Source of the DNA: Gracilaria vermiculophylla
Lineage: Eukaryota; Rhodophyta; Florideophyceae; Gracilariales; Gracilariaceae
NCBI GenBank assembly: GCA_019155205.2
Contig: JAHNZQ020000227.1
Location: forward strand, 1,046,638 to 1,070,355
DNA: 23,718 nucleotides
Direction of reading: 5' to 3'
A program made the translations under genes and the position numbers. This document shows positions 6,091 to 14,769 of this stretch, in pieces. The notes below the pieces were generated by a model. That model did no database searches. It was not told the DNA's origin and was given only the letters and a program-made list of their open reading frames with translations. Every line of letters begins with the position of its first letter. Within the stretch, counting starts at the first letter, position 1.

Positions 6091-7437
6091 ATGGCGGCGA
6101 TGGCGGCGATGGCGACGGCGACGGCGATGGCGGCGACGGCGGCGACGGCGGCGGCGCGGCGCGGGGGCGCGGCGGCGGGGGCGGCGCGGCGCGCGCTGGC
6201 GGTGTGGGCGTGGGGCAACGGCGACGTCGGGCAGCTGGGCGTGGCGGCGGCGCAGCTGGAGGACGAGCCGTACACGTTTGGGCGGCGCGCGTCGGTGGCG
6301 CAGCGCATCGACGCGCTGCGCGGCGAGCGCGTGCTGAGCGTGGCGCCGGCGGCGTCGGGCGCGCACACGGCGTTCGTCACCGCCGACGGGCGGCTGCTGA
6401 CGTGCGGGCTGGGCGGCGACGGGCAGCTGGGGCGCGGCGGCTGCGGCGGCGCGCCCGCGGCCGTGCGCGCGCTGCCGCGCGTGGCGGCGGCCGCGTGCGG
6501 CGCGCGCCACACGCTGGCGCTGGCGGCCGACGGGCGCGTGTTCGCCTTCGGCTGCAACGGCGCCGGGCAGCTCGGGCTGGCGCACGAGGCGCAGCCGCCG
6601 CGCCGCGCCGCCGCGCCGCGGCTGGTGCGGCTGCTGGCCGACGGCGGCGCGCGCGTGGTGGCCGTCGCCGCCGGCGGCCGCTTCTCCGCCGCGCTGGACG
6701 CGCGCGGGCGCGTGTACACCTGGGGCTCGCCCGCCGGCGGCTGCCTGGCGCAGCCGCCCGCGGCGGCGCCGCCCGCGGCGCCGCCGCGCGCGCCGCTGCT
6801 GCTGGCGCTGGCGCTGCGCGCGGCGGCGGCGGCCGTGCGCGCGGGCGCGCGCGCGCGCGGCGGCGCGCAGCACGCGCCGCGCGAGGTGCGCGCGCTGCGC
6901 GGCGCGGCGGTGCGCGCGCTGTTCTGCGGCGCGGACGTGGCGACGGCGGTGGACGGCGGCGGCGCGGCGCTGTCGTGGGGCGGCGGGCGCCACTGGCAGC
7001 TGGGCACGGCGGGCGCGCGCGACGCGGCGCGGCCGGCGGCGGCGGCGCACGCGCTGCGCGTGGCCAAGGTGGCGCACGGCGCCACGCACTCGCTGCTGCT
7101 GACGCGCGGCGGCGCCGTGTACGCGCTGGGCCTCAACGAGCGCGGCTGCCTGGGGCTGGGCGAGCCCGGCGACGCGCCCGCCGCGGCGCCGCGCCCGCTG
7201 CGCGTGGCCGCGCTGCCCGGCGCCGCGCTGGACGTGGCGGCCGGGCGCGCCGTGTCGGCCGCCGTCGTGCGCAGCGGCGGCGGCGGCGCGTCCGTCTTCA
7301 CGTGGGGCTGCGCCGACGCCGGCGCGCTGGGCGTGCGCGGCGCGCCCGTGGACCGCTGGACGCCCGTCGACACCGGCGTGCGCGCGCGCGCCGTCTTCAT
7401 CGGCGCCCTGGGCTCGTCCGTGTTTGCGCTGTCGTGA
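6091..7437 (+). CDS. RCC1-like seven-bladed beta-propeller protein
   Basis: This 448-residue protein is almost wholly RCC1 repeats. Seven blade signatures are visible in order: WAWGNGDVGQLG (residues 39-50), LTCGLGGDGQLG, FAFGCNGAGQLGL, YTWGSPAGGCLA, LSWGGGRHWQLG, YALGLNERGCLGLG and FTWGCADAGALG. Each follows a small-residue strand of the AxGxxHTxALxxDG type. Seven repeats make one closed propeller. RCC1 itself is the nuclear guanine-nucleotide exchange factor for Ran, but many RCC1-repeat proteins have other roles, and the divergent Ala-rich loops do not prove RCC1 function. Met codons at 6091, 6100, 6109 and 6127 all precede the first blade; the first is used. Insertions in blade 4 make it longer than usual. 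No other domain is present. Confidence 0.85.
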   Translation: MAAMAAMATATAMAATAATAAARRGGAAAGAARRALAVWAWGNGDVGQLGVAAAQLEDEPYTFGRRASVAQRIDALRGERVLSVAPAASGAHTAFVTADGRLLTCGLGGDGQLGRGGCGGAPAAVRALPRVAAAACGARHTLALAADGRVFAFGCNGAGQLGLAHEAQPPRRAAAPRLVRLLADGGARVVAVAAGGRFSAALDARGRVYTWGSPAGGCLAQPPAAAPPAAPPRAPLLLALALRAAAAAVRAGARARGGAQHAPREVRALRGAAVRALFCGADVATAVDGGGAALSWGGGRHWQLGTAGARDAARPAAAAHALRVAKVAHGATHSLLLTRGGAVYALGLNERGCLGLGEPGDAPAAAPRPLRVAALPGAALDVAAGRAVSAAVVRSGGGGASVFTWGCADAGALGVRGAPVDRWTPVDTGVRARAVFIGALGSSVFALS

Positions 7438-8772
7438 CGGGCGCCCGCCCTGCGCCACCGCGTGCGGCGCTCTGCGTGCCACGCTTGTTGCGCACACATG
7501 TACTTTACTAACAATGAAAACGGTTTGTGACGCAACATACGCCGCCACCCCGTGCCGTTGGTCAGTAACGTAAACATCGCCCAAATCACGACTGTCTCGC
7601 GGAAAAACGGCACAGGTGCACCGCTTTGGCCAAAACTCAAACGCGCCTCTCCCTACACAGCCCACTCAGTGCTGCACGCACTTGAAGCAAGCATGCACGG
7701 CGCCTTTTCTGCGAGCCAAGCGCCGCAGCGCTCCGTCGCGTGATGAAGCTCGCTCCCCGCACAGAGAGGCGTCCGCCAGAAAGCACACGCCCCGCATTGC
7801 TGCCTGTCGCGCCGCCAAACATGGCGCTGTCAACTGGCAGTCAACAATGGCACAAGTGAGTCCACGCGGCGTCCGCGCTTGACGTCAACGCTTCAAATAA
7901 TGCACGGGCGACCCAAGTGTGTTCGCTCATGCACGCCCAGCGCGCGCCCATTTTGTTCGCCCAAACGCGCTGGCCCCGCGCTGCACACACTGTTTCAAAA
8001 ACATGCCACACGCTGTCAACTCTCAAAAAACCACAAAATGTATACTGCACGCCTACAAAACTTAGCATTCGGAAAAAATCCAAGTCAAAAACCCGTTTCA
8101 AAAACATATCATCATCAGTAACAAATCTTTACTGCGCCACGCTCAATACTTTATTTTGCATTTTTTCTGCTCAAACGCATTCGTTTACTGTGAATCGCAC
8201 CCGGCGCTGCTTCCAGCAACGTAAACCGCCGTACAAATTCGTCGCTTACGTACCCCTGCACAGATTCCAACTCGACGCAACTACAAAACATTGACCAATT
8301 GCCGCGTCTTCCTCCCCAATTGAAGGCACCAACTGTGTCTATAAAATGCGGGAAACAATTTCGCTCCGCCCCATCTCCTCCTCCCCTTCCCTTCCTCCGG
8401 TACGGTTCTTAGCGCGACTGCCCATCCCTTCGTCAAACACGTGTACAATAATCGAACAAGTCCAGTACAGCCACGGTAAATGCCTAGTTGAACCCTCCAA
8501 AGAGAAACACTTCGTGGCAAAGCCACGGGTTGGGTGGGCGGGAAAGAGAGAGCCATGCCCGCGACTTCTACGCCGCCGGGTATGACTCACGACCATAAAT
8601 AGGCCGCGGCACCCTACGGTGGGTAAGCAATGCACGCGACGTACACGTGCGCCACGTACGCATCGTGTCCCAAGTCCTGCGACTTGACCTCGCTATCTAT
8701 CTGACATGCGTTTCATGCGCATAAACCGCCGTCTACACTACACGAAACAGCCAAAACCCTCCGGTCCCGAGG
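7438..8772. other. 1.3-kb region without recognisable gene
   Basis: Composition drops from about 80% GC to roughly 50% within 100 bp of the RCC1-like stop. Open frames here are short, overlap on both strands and show no domain. A 13-mer GTTTCAAAAACAT occurs at about 7991 and 8095, and an 11-mer TAAACCGCCGT occurs at 8222 and 8722, exactly 500 bp apart. A pyrimidine-rich stretch lies at 8365-8400. The right half may be the 3' flank of the adjacent tyrosine-recombinase element. Confidence 0.5.
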
Positions 8773-9735
8773 TTACGATGTCGGTGCGTGCGCTCCTGCG
8801 CGCGCACCGATGGAAACGGCGCGCGGCATTGCCTCCACTGTAGAGTCCGGCAGATACAGCGCTCCGAAAAACCAGACTGACGCACCACTGATGCGAATAG
8901 TCCGGTCATAGTAGAGAGTAGCTATTTTTTCACTGCCCTTGACCCACCCAAACCTTGACATCTGAACCGCAAGCGGAATTGCGAGCAATACTTGTTCCGT
9001 GTGAGAGCCGATGCGTAGGGAGTGATTGATGTACTTGCCGTCTGGCGGGGCGCTTAGTTTTAGCGCTGACAGGCAGCGTGAAAGAGCCCGTGTTAGAGAT
9101 TCTCCCACGTACCCCTTCGGCTCGCCATTCATCGCAAAGAATCGCCGATGGCAACCCCTGCTGCACATCCACCGCTTGAACAGATCCAGTGGAGATGAGA
9201 CCTCCGACGAGAACCGATGGTATGTCACCAGCGGTTCCGCACTCGCCTTATGCCCTTTCCAGTAGCACAGACGGGCAGTCAGCGCATCTCCCTCAACACG
9301 GACCTTGCTTGCCTCCAGCGTCATCGTCGAAGACTCGCGCAGCCCATTGAGGCAGTACGTAAACACGCATACGGCGCAGTCCCGGAGAACACCAAACGTT
9401 GGTGTCTGCATGCCGAGATTCCAGATACGAAGCATCTTCTCCGCACCGATTCCGCATTGCACCAGGTCCTTTGGGTATTTCGCCTCCTCCCACTTGCCGT
9501 ACGCACGGATGACAGATTCTAGAAACGGGAATACCGGAACCGCTCATCCCGTATACAGCTCGTGCATGCGGCGGACCGCCGACACGTACTGTGGGATAGA
9601 CGAAGCCCCTTCTTGCCGTGAACCCCGCTCCCGCGACATCTTGAGCCCCCCGATAAACGCAACCAGGCTCCCTTCCGTCATGGGCACAGGCTGGTGGTCA
9701 TCCTCCGTGCAAAACTCGATCCAGGTGTGGTACTG
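8773..9735 (-). pseudogene. Tyrosine recombinase of a DIRS-, Ngaro- or Crypton-like element, one internal stop
   Basis: One minus-strand frame runs from about 9735 to the TAA at 8773, broken only by a TGA at 9544-9546. The N-terminal part (HTWIEFC at the start; IPQYVSAVRRMHELY just before the stop) resembles the helical core-binding domain. The catalytic part shows the box I Arg in NGLRESSTMTLEASKV, the second box HSLRIG, then FGW in place of the second His, and the nucleophile region ATLYYDRTI. These are the expected R, H-x-x-R, W and Y residues of tyrosine recombinases, in the arrangement seen in DIRS-type and Crypton elements. The extreme N terminus is missing: a copia fragment begins exactly where it should continue. 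No RT/RNase H of a DIRS element is seen nearby, so the element type is open. Confidence 0.75.
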
Positions 9736-10278
9736 TCAGCCCTCCTGTCGAGGTAGTAAAGCACAACGTCCGTTAGGAGTTTTTAGTGACTCCAAAGGCG
9801 CGTATTCCTAAAGGTGGTCTCCGGTATCCGCTGTCGCGAGCCGGGGGAATTCTGTAAGGGATCCCCAAACACCAAGCGGAGGGGAAGGTTCACTGGGCGG
9901 ACAATGCTCCTACAGGCGCTGCTATGATGCGACCTGGAGATCGGCGGCTTAGAAACCTGCGTGAGTAGACAAGAGACTCCAACCGGAAAATGTAGAAGAA
10001 GATTCAAGGGTGCTTGTCTTTACTTTCCCAGAGGTGGAGCTCAATCGGCAGATTAAGTCTCAATCCGGGAGCCCGCCTCGGCAGGTCTCGCTACTGTACT
10101 AATTACCTGCATAATTTATCTAAAATAAATAATAATTCTACCATGCCTCAAGGATACTGTAGCGCACGCGGGCGGGATTATCCACCACGTGGCCCAGCTA
10201 ATAAAATACGAGCCCTCCTTAGGAATATTATACCTCAAGGCCAAACCAACTTATTTCCGTTGAAGCCACTGTACTACA
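9734..10278 (+). repeat. Copia 3'-end fragment (RNase H C terminus plus LTR-like end), inverted copy of 12,895-13,442
   Basis: From TGTCAGCCCTCC to CTGTACTACA this plus-strand segment matches the reverse complement of 12,895-13,442 at an eyeballed 85-90% identity. Its first half encodes, with stops and frameshifts, the C-terminal RNase H of a Ty1/copia element (FSDSKGA; VHWADNAPTGAAMM). The second half is AT-richer and ends in TGTACTACA, as an LTR end would. Its left junction shares only GGTAC with the other copy and abuts the truncated tyrosine recombinase. Its right junction abuts unrelated DNA. Confidence 0.8.
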
Positions 10279-10289
10279 TACCCCCTTTC

Positions 10290-11165
10290 CTAAATTGCAC
10301 CACGTCCTCGAGGTGCATCTTCTGCTTTCTTGATCCCTGGGGTGGCTCCTATTTGTTTTGAGGCAAGCGCAACCTTTGGCGGTTTGCCCGTTCTCTCCTT
10401 CAGGCGTTCCTTCTCTTCTCCATACTCGTGCGCGGCGTGTTGCCGCCGGCTCGCGTTTCACTCCTTGTGGCGTTCGAGGGCTCTGCTATTCCTTCATCCG
10501 GCTGCATCCGCTCCTTCTTGGTGTCACCCTTCGGTGCTGCTGCGTCAGTCGGCAACGCGAGTGTCCGCGTCTTCCGGCGTACCGCGCACGGTGTAAGCGC
10601 GCACTTCCGTGGACGGAGCGTGGGTCAGTCCCGCGAGGATACCGACCCCCTGGAGGCGCTAGCCACTTCGCCTCCTTCGAGGTTACTCCTTTTGGCAACA
10701 CCCGCTTCTTCGCTTCCGCTCATCCGATCTCCGTGAAGGTGCCGGACTCATAAGTCTCTCGTCCGCACCTTCGTCGTTCTCCGTTGGATATGAGCGCGCG
10801 CCCCGCGATGGTGCTCCATAACTCGCCTCATGCCGGTCGCCCGGCTTCGACTCGGATTCCATGGTGGCGGCTTGACACGGCTCCCTGCACGGTGGTGCAT
10901 ATAACTTCGAATCGATCCCCGAGTGGTGTCAAGTCTCTCTCCTCAGGTGCAACCACTCGTTCGGTCGCCATCCACCCTGCTTCGTACGCCTTCGTAATGT
11001 CCTCCCCGACCCCGGCGCCGACATCCCCTTCCAATCCTGAGGTGTACCACACCTCGACCGGAGCACCGTTCCGTCCAGGAGAACACTTCGATCATCGCGC
11101 CACGCGGGTGTTTGCCCCATTCCACGATAGGCGCGTGAGTCTCTACTGTCCCGTCGAGGACTAAA
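10290..11165 (-). pseudogene. Unassigned decayed block, possibly gag-like, GC-richer than surroundings
   Basis: Minus-strand frames read protein-like in patches. One contains EVWYTSGLEGDVGAGVGEDI and RVVAPEERDLTPLGDRFEV, open about 10828-11075. Another ends with KPPKVALASKQIGATPGIKK and a TAG at 10290. They are separated by several stops. The opposite strand is also open at 10784-11164 (127 codons), so the strand is not certain. I recognise no domain. The block starts precisely where the mariner relic breaks off and ends 11 bp from the LTR-like end at 10278, so it looks like a separate insertion. Confidence 0.3.
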
Positions 11166-11700
11166 TTCACCATTACAGAACCTCCACCTGAATGCCTCCT
11201 ATAAAACTCATGACGTTCCTTACGAACATCGTGCCAAAAAAAAGTCGTGGCAATCTGGTCCGTCCAAATTCTACTTTTTTTCATCAGTAAAAATAACATT
11301 TTCCCATTCTTTTTTCCAGTACCCTCTTATGCTTGTGATGGTCTTGGAGAAAGAAAGTTTTCTTCATTTTTTTAAATTTAAATCAATTTGTGCTGTTTAT
11401 CTGCCTCCATATAGTAGATTTAGAAATGTTGAGATTGAGATTTTTTCCAATTTGTTTGCACCATACTTTTCCTTTGCACAACTACCTTTTAATTCTTCTT
11501 TTGTCTGCTGGGATGAGCTTCTTTGGGCGTCCCAGAGATCGTTTTAAGCCATATAGAGTCGCGTTTTTGAGAAAAGTAGCAATTGTGACCCTAGAACGCT
11601 TTACTTATTTAGCGATAGCACGATTAGAATGTTTCTCGACGTCATATTTAACGATCTGAAGCTGTTCATGATTGGAAAGTGGCGGCCCTCGAGCCAATTT
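11166..11700 (-). pseudogene. Tc1/mariner transposase relic
   Basis: The minus strand reads from 11700 down as a degenerate Tc1/mariner transposase. The first helix-turn-helix region (QIVKYDVEKHSNRAIAK, then VKRSRVTIATFLKN) is followed by the linker GRPKKLIPADKRRIKR. The second HTH (NISKSTIWRQ), a basic stretch (KKMKKTFFLQDHHKHKR) and the first part of the DDE domain follow. There a frameshifted VIFTDEKK holds the first catalytic Asp, followed by NLDGPD and then RRHSGGGSVMV. Order and spacing match the family. In-frame stops occur after AIAK, after RRIKR and after FTDEKK, with at least two frameshifts. The rest of the catalytic domain is missing, replaced by the unassigned block at 11165. Clearly inactive. 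Confidence 0.85.
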
Positions 11701-12018
11701 TTCTAGAAAGAAGACGGTGTACATATCTTTTTGAAAGGACTCTACATAAACTATGTGCAAAATCTAGTGTATAGTACAGTTTTGACGCAGTTTTGAAGGG
11801 TATCATGTTTTTGAAATGCATTGTACATCAAATGTACACACAGAAACGGCTACCCTCTCCAAGCGGAACTTCTGAAAAAAAATCCGGAGCGCAAACATCT
11901 TGCTTGAGCCCTCAAAACAAACGGGTTTTCTTCAAGGCGTTCTGAATGCAGCATCTTGAACTGGGCACAGGGCGTAATTCTACAAACCCCGCACGGCCTT
12001 GCGCCTCGGTTTCGAAGC
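11701..12018. other. AT-rich spacer between two transposase relics
   Basis: About 300 bp lie between the start of the mariner relic and the C-terminal end of the pogo-like relic, probably the 5' flank of one and the 3' flank of the other. The repeated words TTTTGAAGG/TTTTTGAAAG and GTACATC/GTACACAC do not form a clear terminal repeat. Nothing else is supported. Confidence 0.4.
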
Positions 12019-12897
12019 TCAGCAACCCCGCGCCATGCCCAAAAGAGCATCAGCAGCGCTTGTCGCCCACTCATTTTCCTTGTTACCGTCTTCAAAAACA
12101 CCTTTGCCACGCTTCAACGCTTCCGTAATCGCAATGCCGTCATTCACTTCTTTATCTATGTTTTGTACTACCTCACAAATCTTACACTGTTTGCGTTTTC
12201 TCAATGACTTGCTACTGCTCCTACTCATGCCACAGTTTCTCAAAACGTCCTTCTTGTTTTTCATGTATTCCATTTGAAAGCGATGCGTGGGAATAGCGGC
12301 CGCTGCTTCACAGCCATTTTTGTTGCTGCTTGTTACACTTCGAACAGGTGCCTGAAGCGGCACGCCTTCCCAGAAAATGCGATGAGCGCAACAATTTTCT
12401 TGTAGTGTCTGCTCGATTTGGCAAACACCTGGCATCGCACACTTCTCGCGCTCAACGATCTCTTTCACTTATGAGTACACTATTCCATCACTTGTCCGTA
12501 AAGTCATCTGCGACCCTCTTTCGTTATTTTCACTACTGTCGACAAATAATCGCCCTTCATCATTGAGTCTGCGTCGTGGATTCTCGAAGAATCGAAAGTC
12601 CATCGGCCACATTCCTGTATTGATGAAGCTTTGTTAAACGATTCGACAAGTAAGAGACTTGAAGCCCGCGACACCCAACTTGATCTTAAAAGCGATATTC
12701 GCATTGCTATACAGCCCCGTGTGAACAAGCATGTCTCTGACTTCTCGCGTCGTCTCTTTGTACGTCTTGTTAACGGACGAATCGCATGGTTGCAGGAAGT
12801 GCAAAGTGTTCCCAACCAGTTTTACGACAATAGTATTCGTCTCCTGGCAGTACTTGATCCATTCGACCCCCTTTCTGGAGCTATGCCCATCCACTGT
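12019..12897 (-). pseudogene. C-terminal part of a pogo/Tigger (CENP-B/jerky-type) DDE transposase, two internal stops
   Basis: A single minus-strand frame from 12897 to 12019 starts VDGHSSRKGVEWIKYCQE and continues VGNTLHFLQPCDSSVNKTYK. That is the DGHxSH and HxLQPLDxxxF region of the DDE-1 superfamily (pogo, Tigger, jerky), including the second catalytic Asp. It continues as SFINTGMWPMDF, the usual C-terminal SFxxTGIxP motif, then a basic tail (SRSSSKSLRKRKQCK). Two in-frame TAA codons (12634-12636 and 12469-12471) kill it. The N-terminal DNA-binding domains and first catalytic Asp are absent: the frame begins exactly at the end of the copia LTR-like sequence, so the gene was cut by that element. 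The missing half is not in the window. Confidence 0.8.
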
Positions 12898-13442
12898 AGT
12901 ACAGTGGCTCCAAAGAGAAAAACGGTGGTGTGACCTTATGGCATAATATTCCCAAGGAGGGCTCGTGTTTTATTAGCTGGGCCAAGTGGTGCATAATTCC
13001 ACCCGCGTGCGCTACAGTATCCTTAACGGACGATAGAATTATTATTTATTTAAGTTAATTTATGCAGGTACTTAGTACAGTAGCGAGACCTGCCGAGGGG
13101 GGCTCCCGGCTTAATACTTTACCTCCCGGTTGAGCTCCATCTCTGGGGAAGTAAAGAGAAGCACCCTTGAGGCTTCATCTACTTTTCCGCTTGGAGACTC
13201 TCGTCGATCATCCTCAGGTTTCTAAGCCACCGATCCCCAGGTCCCATCATAGCAGCGCCTGTAGAAGCATTATCTGCCCAGTGAACCTCCCCCTTCGCTT
13301 GGTGTTTGCGAATCCCCTTCAAGAATTCCCCCGGCTCGCGACAGCGGATACCGGAGACCACCTTAACGAACACGCACCTTTGGAGTCCACAAAAACTCCT
13401 AACGGACGTTGTGCTTTACTACCTCGAGAGGAGGGCTGACAG
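12895..13442 (-). repeat. 3' end of the copia element: RNase H C terminus plus LTR-like sequence (inverted repeat partner)
   Basis: Read on the minus strand, it starts TGTCAGCCCTCC and ends CTGTACTACA, matching 9,734-10,278 in opposite orientation. The first 260 bp encode the RNase H C terminus (VFVDSKGACSL; KGEVHWADNASTGAAMM), ending LQAEK then TAG at 13179. The remaining 280 bp are non-coding, with an AT-rich core (about 13033-13065). Its inner end cuts directly into the pogo-like transposase frame. Confidence 0.8.
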
Positions 13443-13735
13443 TACCATATGACTTTCCGTAAAGCATGTCTGTCATTAACGAGACCTTTTGTTAATTTAT
13501 CTGCTACGTTTCGGTCCCCTGGAATCGCGTCTTGAGCTTCCGTAATTAAAGATATATTTGCGTTCTTGTAATCATCAGTTAGAAGAAGTACAAACCCCAT
13601 CTGGAGCTTCAATTTTTCTGTGTAGGCGAAAAAAGCGTCGGTAAAGAGAGCCAATCGTGTTGTTTCCATGTCTAGTGGGACAAACTTCAATCCCACCTCC
13701 GCTGTCTCATGACATCTGTCAAGTATTGCTCCCAT
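13179..13735 (-). pseudogene. Copia RNase H domain (degenerate)
   Basis: The first half (ALFTDAFFAYTEKLKLQMG, then FVLLLTDDYKNANIS) shows the leading catalytic Asp region. About 54 residues later, the expected spacing, comes VFVDSKGACSL, followed after a frameshift by KGEVHWADNASTGAAMM, which corresponds to the final W..ADxxT block of copia RNase H. The final AD-T signature is altered. The domain runs through position 13442 without a break, so the outer limit of the inverted repeat is set by the truncation of the other copy, not by a natural element end here. Confidence 0.7.
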
Positions 13736-13783
13736 TCCTCGAAAGTGTACTATTTGTGGGGCGGACGCAGAGCTGGCCAGTAG

Positions 13784-14712
13784 TTATACAACAGCTGAAA
13801 TGTCTGGTCGAGTGCAACATACATTGTATTGTGCTTGAGCTCGAACACTTGCAAAATCCTTACTTGAGTTAGGATATTTAAGAGACCGAAATTTTGTCCC
13901 CTGCGATATTTCCACAGTCCCATCTGCCTTCTCGAAAATCTTGATCCCATTAAATGTAGCCCAGTCCTCTTCCTTTAGATACTGACTTGGTTTAGATTTG
14001 AATCTGCCCGAATTTTTTTCTTTGTCTTTCAGAAGACTGTCTGTTCCGTGTCCAAAAGAATCGTCGATTTGCAGAATGGTCAATCCATCGAGAGTAGTGT
14101 GACCTTTTCAGTATAGGACTCAAGTGTTAGCAAGTGTTTTGGGGTCATCTGCAATTTTTCTTTGTAGTGTTTGTGGTAAGTGAGAAATCAGTGTAGTCCG
14201 CTTTCTGGAATTCTATATACAGTTTTTCGAGCGAGTAACATCTGGCCGTCTATGACATTCATTTCGGGTTGAGGGTGAAGATAAATGTTGCGTACTATCA
14301 TCGATTCTGATTGTATATAAGCTTGAGATATATCTCGTACGTTATCGGTGTGTTCTTCAAACATGGCAGATAAAGCAAGCGCAAGTCGTTGTACTAGTCT
14401 GCTCACAGTTGGAAACTTTTTTGCAATGTTCAGCGCACCGCGGTCCCTAAAGGTCTGTGCCACAAGTCTTTACTTCTCGATTTTCATTCCACCTATAGTT
14501 TACACCAGATTTACCCATTTAGATCCGTATATCCAAGTATTTTTGGGGATGTAAATGGCATCTACCACTTTAGAAGTCCCCCGTTCTTCTGAACCCTTCA
14601 ATTTTTTCTTTCTGGATTCAATAAAACTATGATTTTGGTGCGGTCCTGATAACTTTTCTATCTGCACTGGTTCTCCAAACATTGCGGTCAAAACCTCTGC
14701 AGTAATCTTCAT
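13784..14712 (-). pseudogene. Copia reverse transcriptase (degenerate)
   Basis: Three frames in succession are copia RT. 14712-14500 is an N-terminal piece (IEKLSGPHQNHSFIESRKKK; DAIYIPKNTWIYGSKWV). 14463-14188 carries NVRDISQAYIQSE, the first catalytic Asp block, and IYLHPQPEMN. 14083-13784 begins with ILQIDDSFGHG, the catalytic Asp pair, and ends QYNVCCTRPDIS, the classical connection motif. At least two frameshifts or small deletions separate the pieces. The catalytic aspartates survive, but the frame does not. Confidence 0.8.
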
Positions 14713-14769
14713 CGGGATTAAATTTTTTTGGCTTTATTTCGATATGAAAGTGTGTTGAGTTTTCCGGGA

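Noticed and set aside
3633..7640. A very long minus-strand open frame (about 1,335 codons) antisense to four genes
   Set aside because: At about 80% GC, stop codons are rare in every frame. The translation is Ala/Arg/Pro/Ser filler without domains, while the opposite strand holds RCC1 blades and good start contexts.
5251..7665. A second long minus-strand frame of about 800 codons, antisense to the A..F and RCC1-like genes
   Set aside because: Same compositional artefact: Arg/Ala/His-rich sequence mirroring real codons on the plus strand.
7552..8635. Several 60-125-codon frames on both strands after the RCC1-like gene
   Set aside because: They overlap each other, lack recognisable motifs and have the length expected by chance.
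9734..13442. A Tc1/mariner- or pogo-type DNA transposon with 545-bp terminal inverted repeats and TA target duplication
   Set aside because: Kept only as an alternative. The repeats encode copia RNase H, both transposase relics inside are truncated and of different families, and RNase H reads on past the supposed end at 13,442.
13450..13550. NVADKLTKGL read as the C-terminal ADxLTK motif of copia RNase H
   Set aside because: The distance to the following VDSKGA fits the middle of RNase H better. The real C-terminal block appears to be VHWADNASTGAAMM further on.
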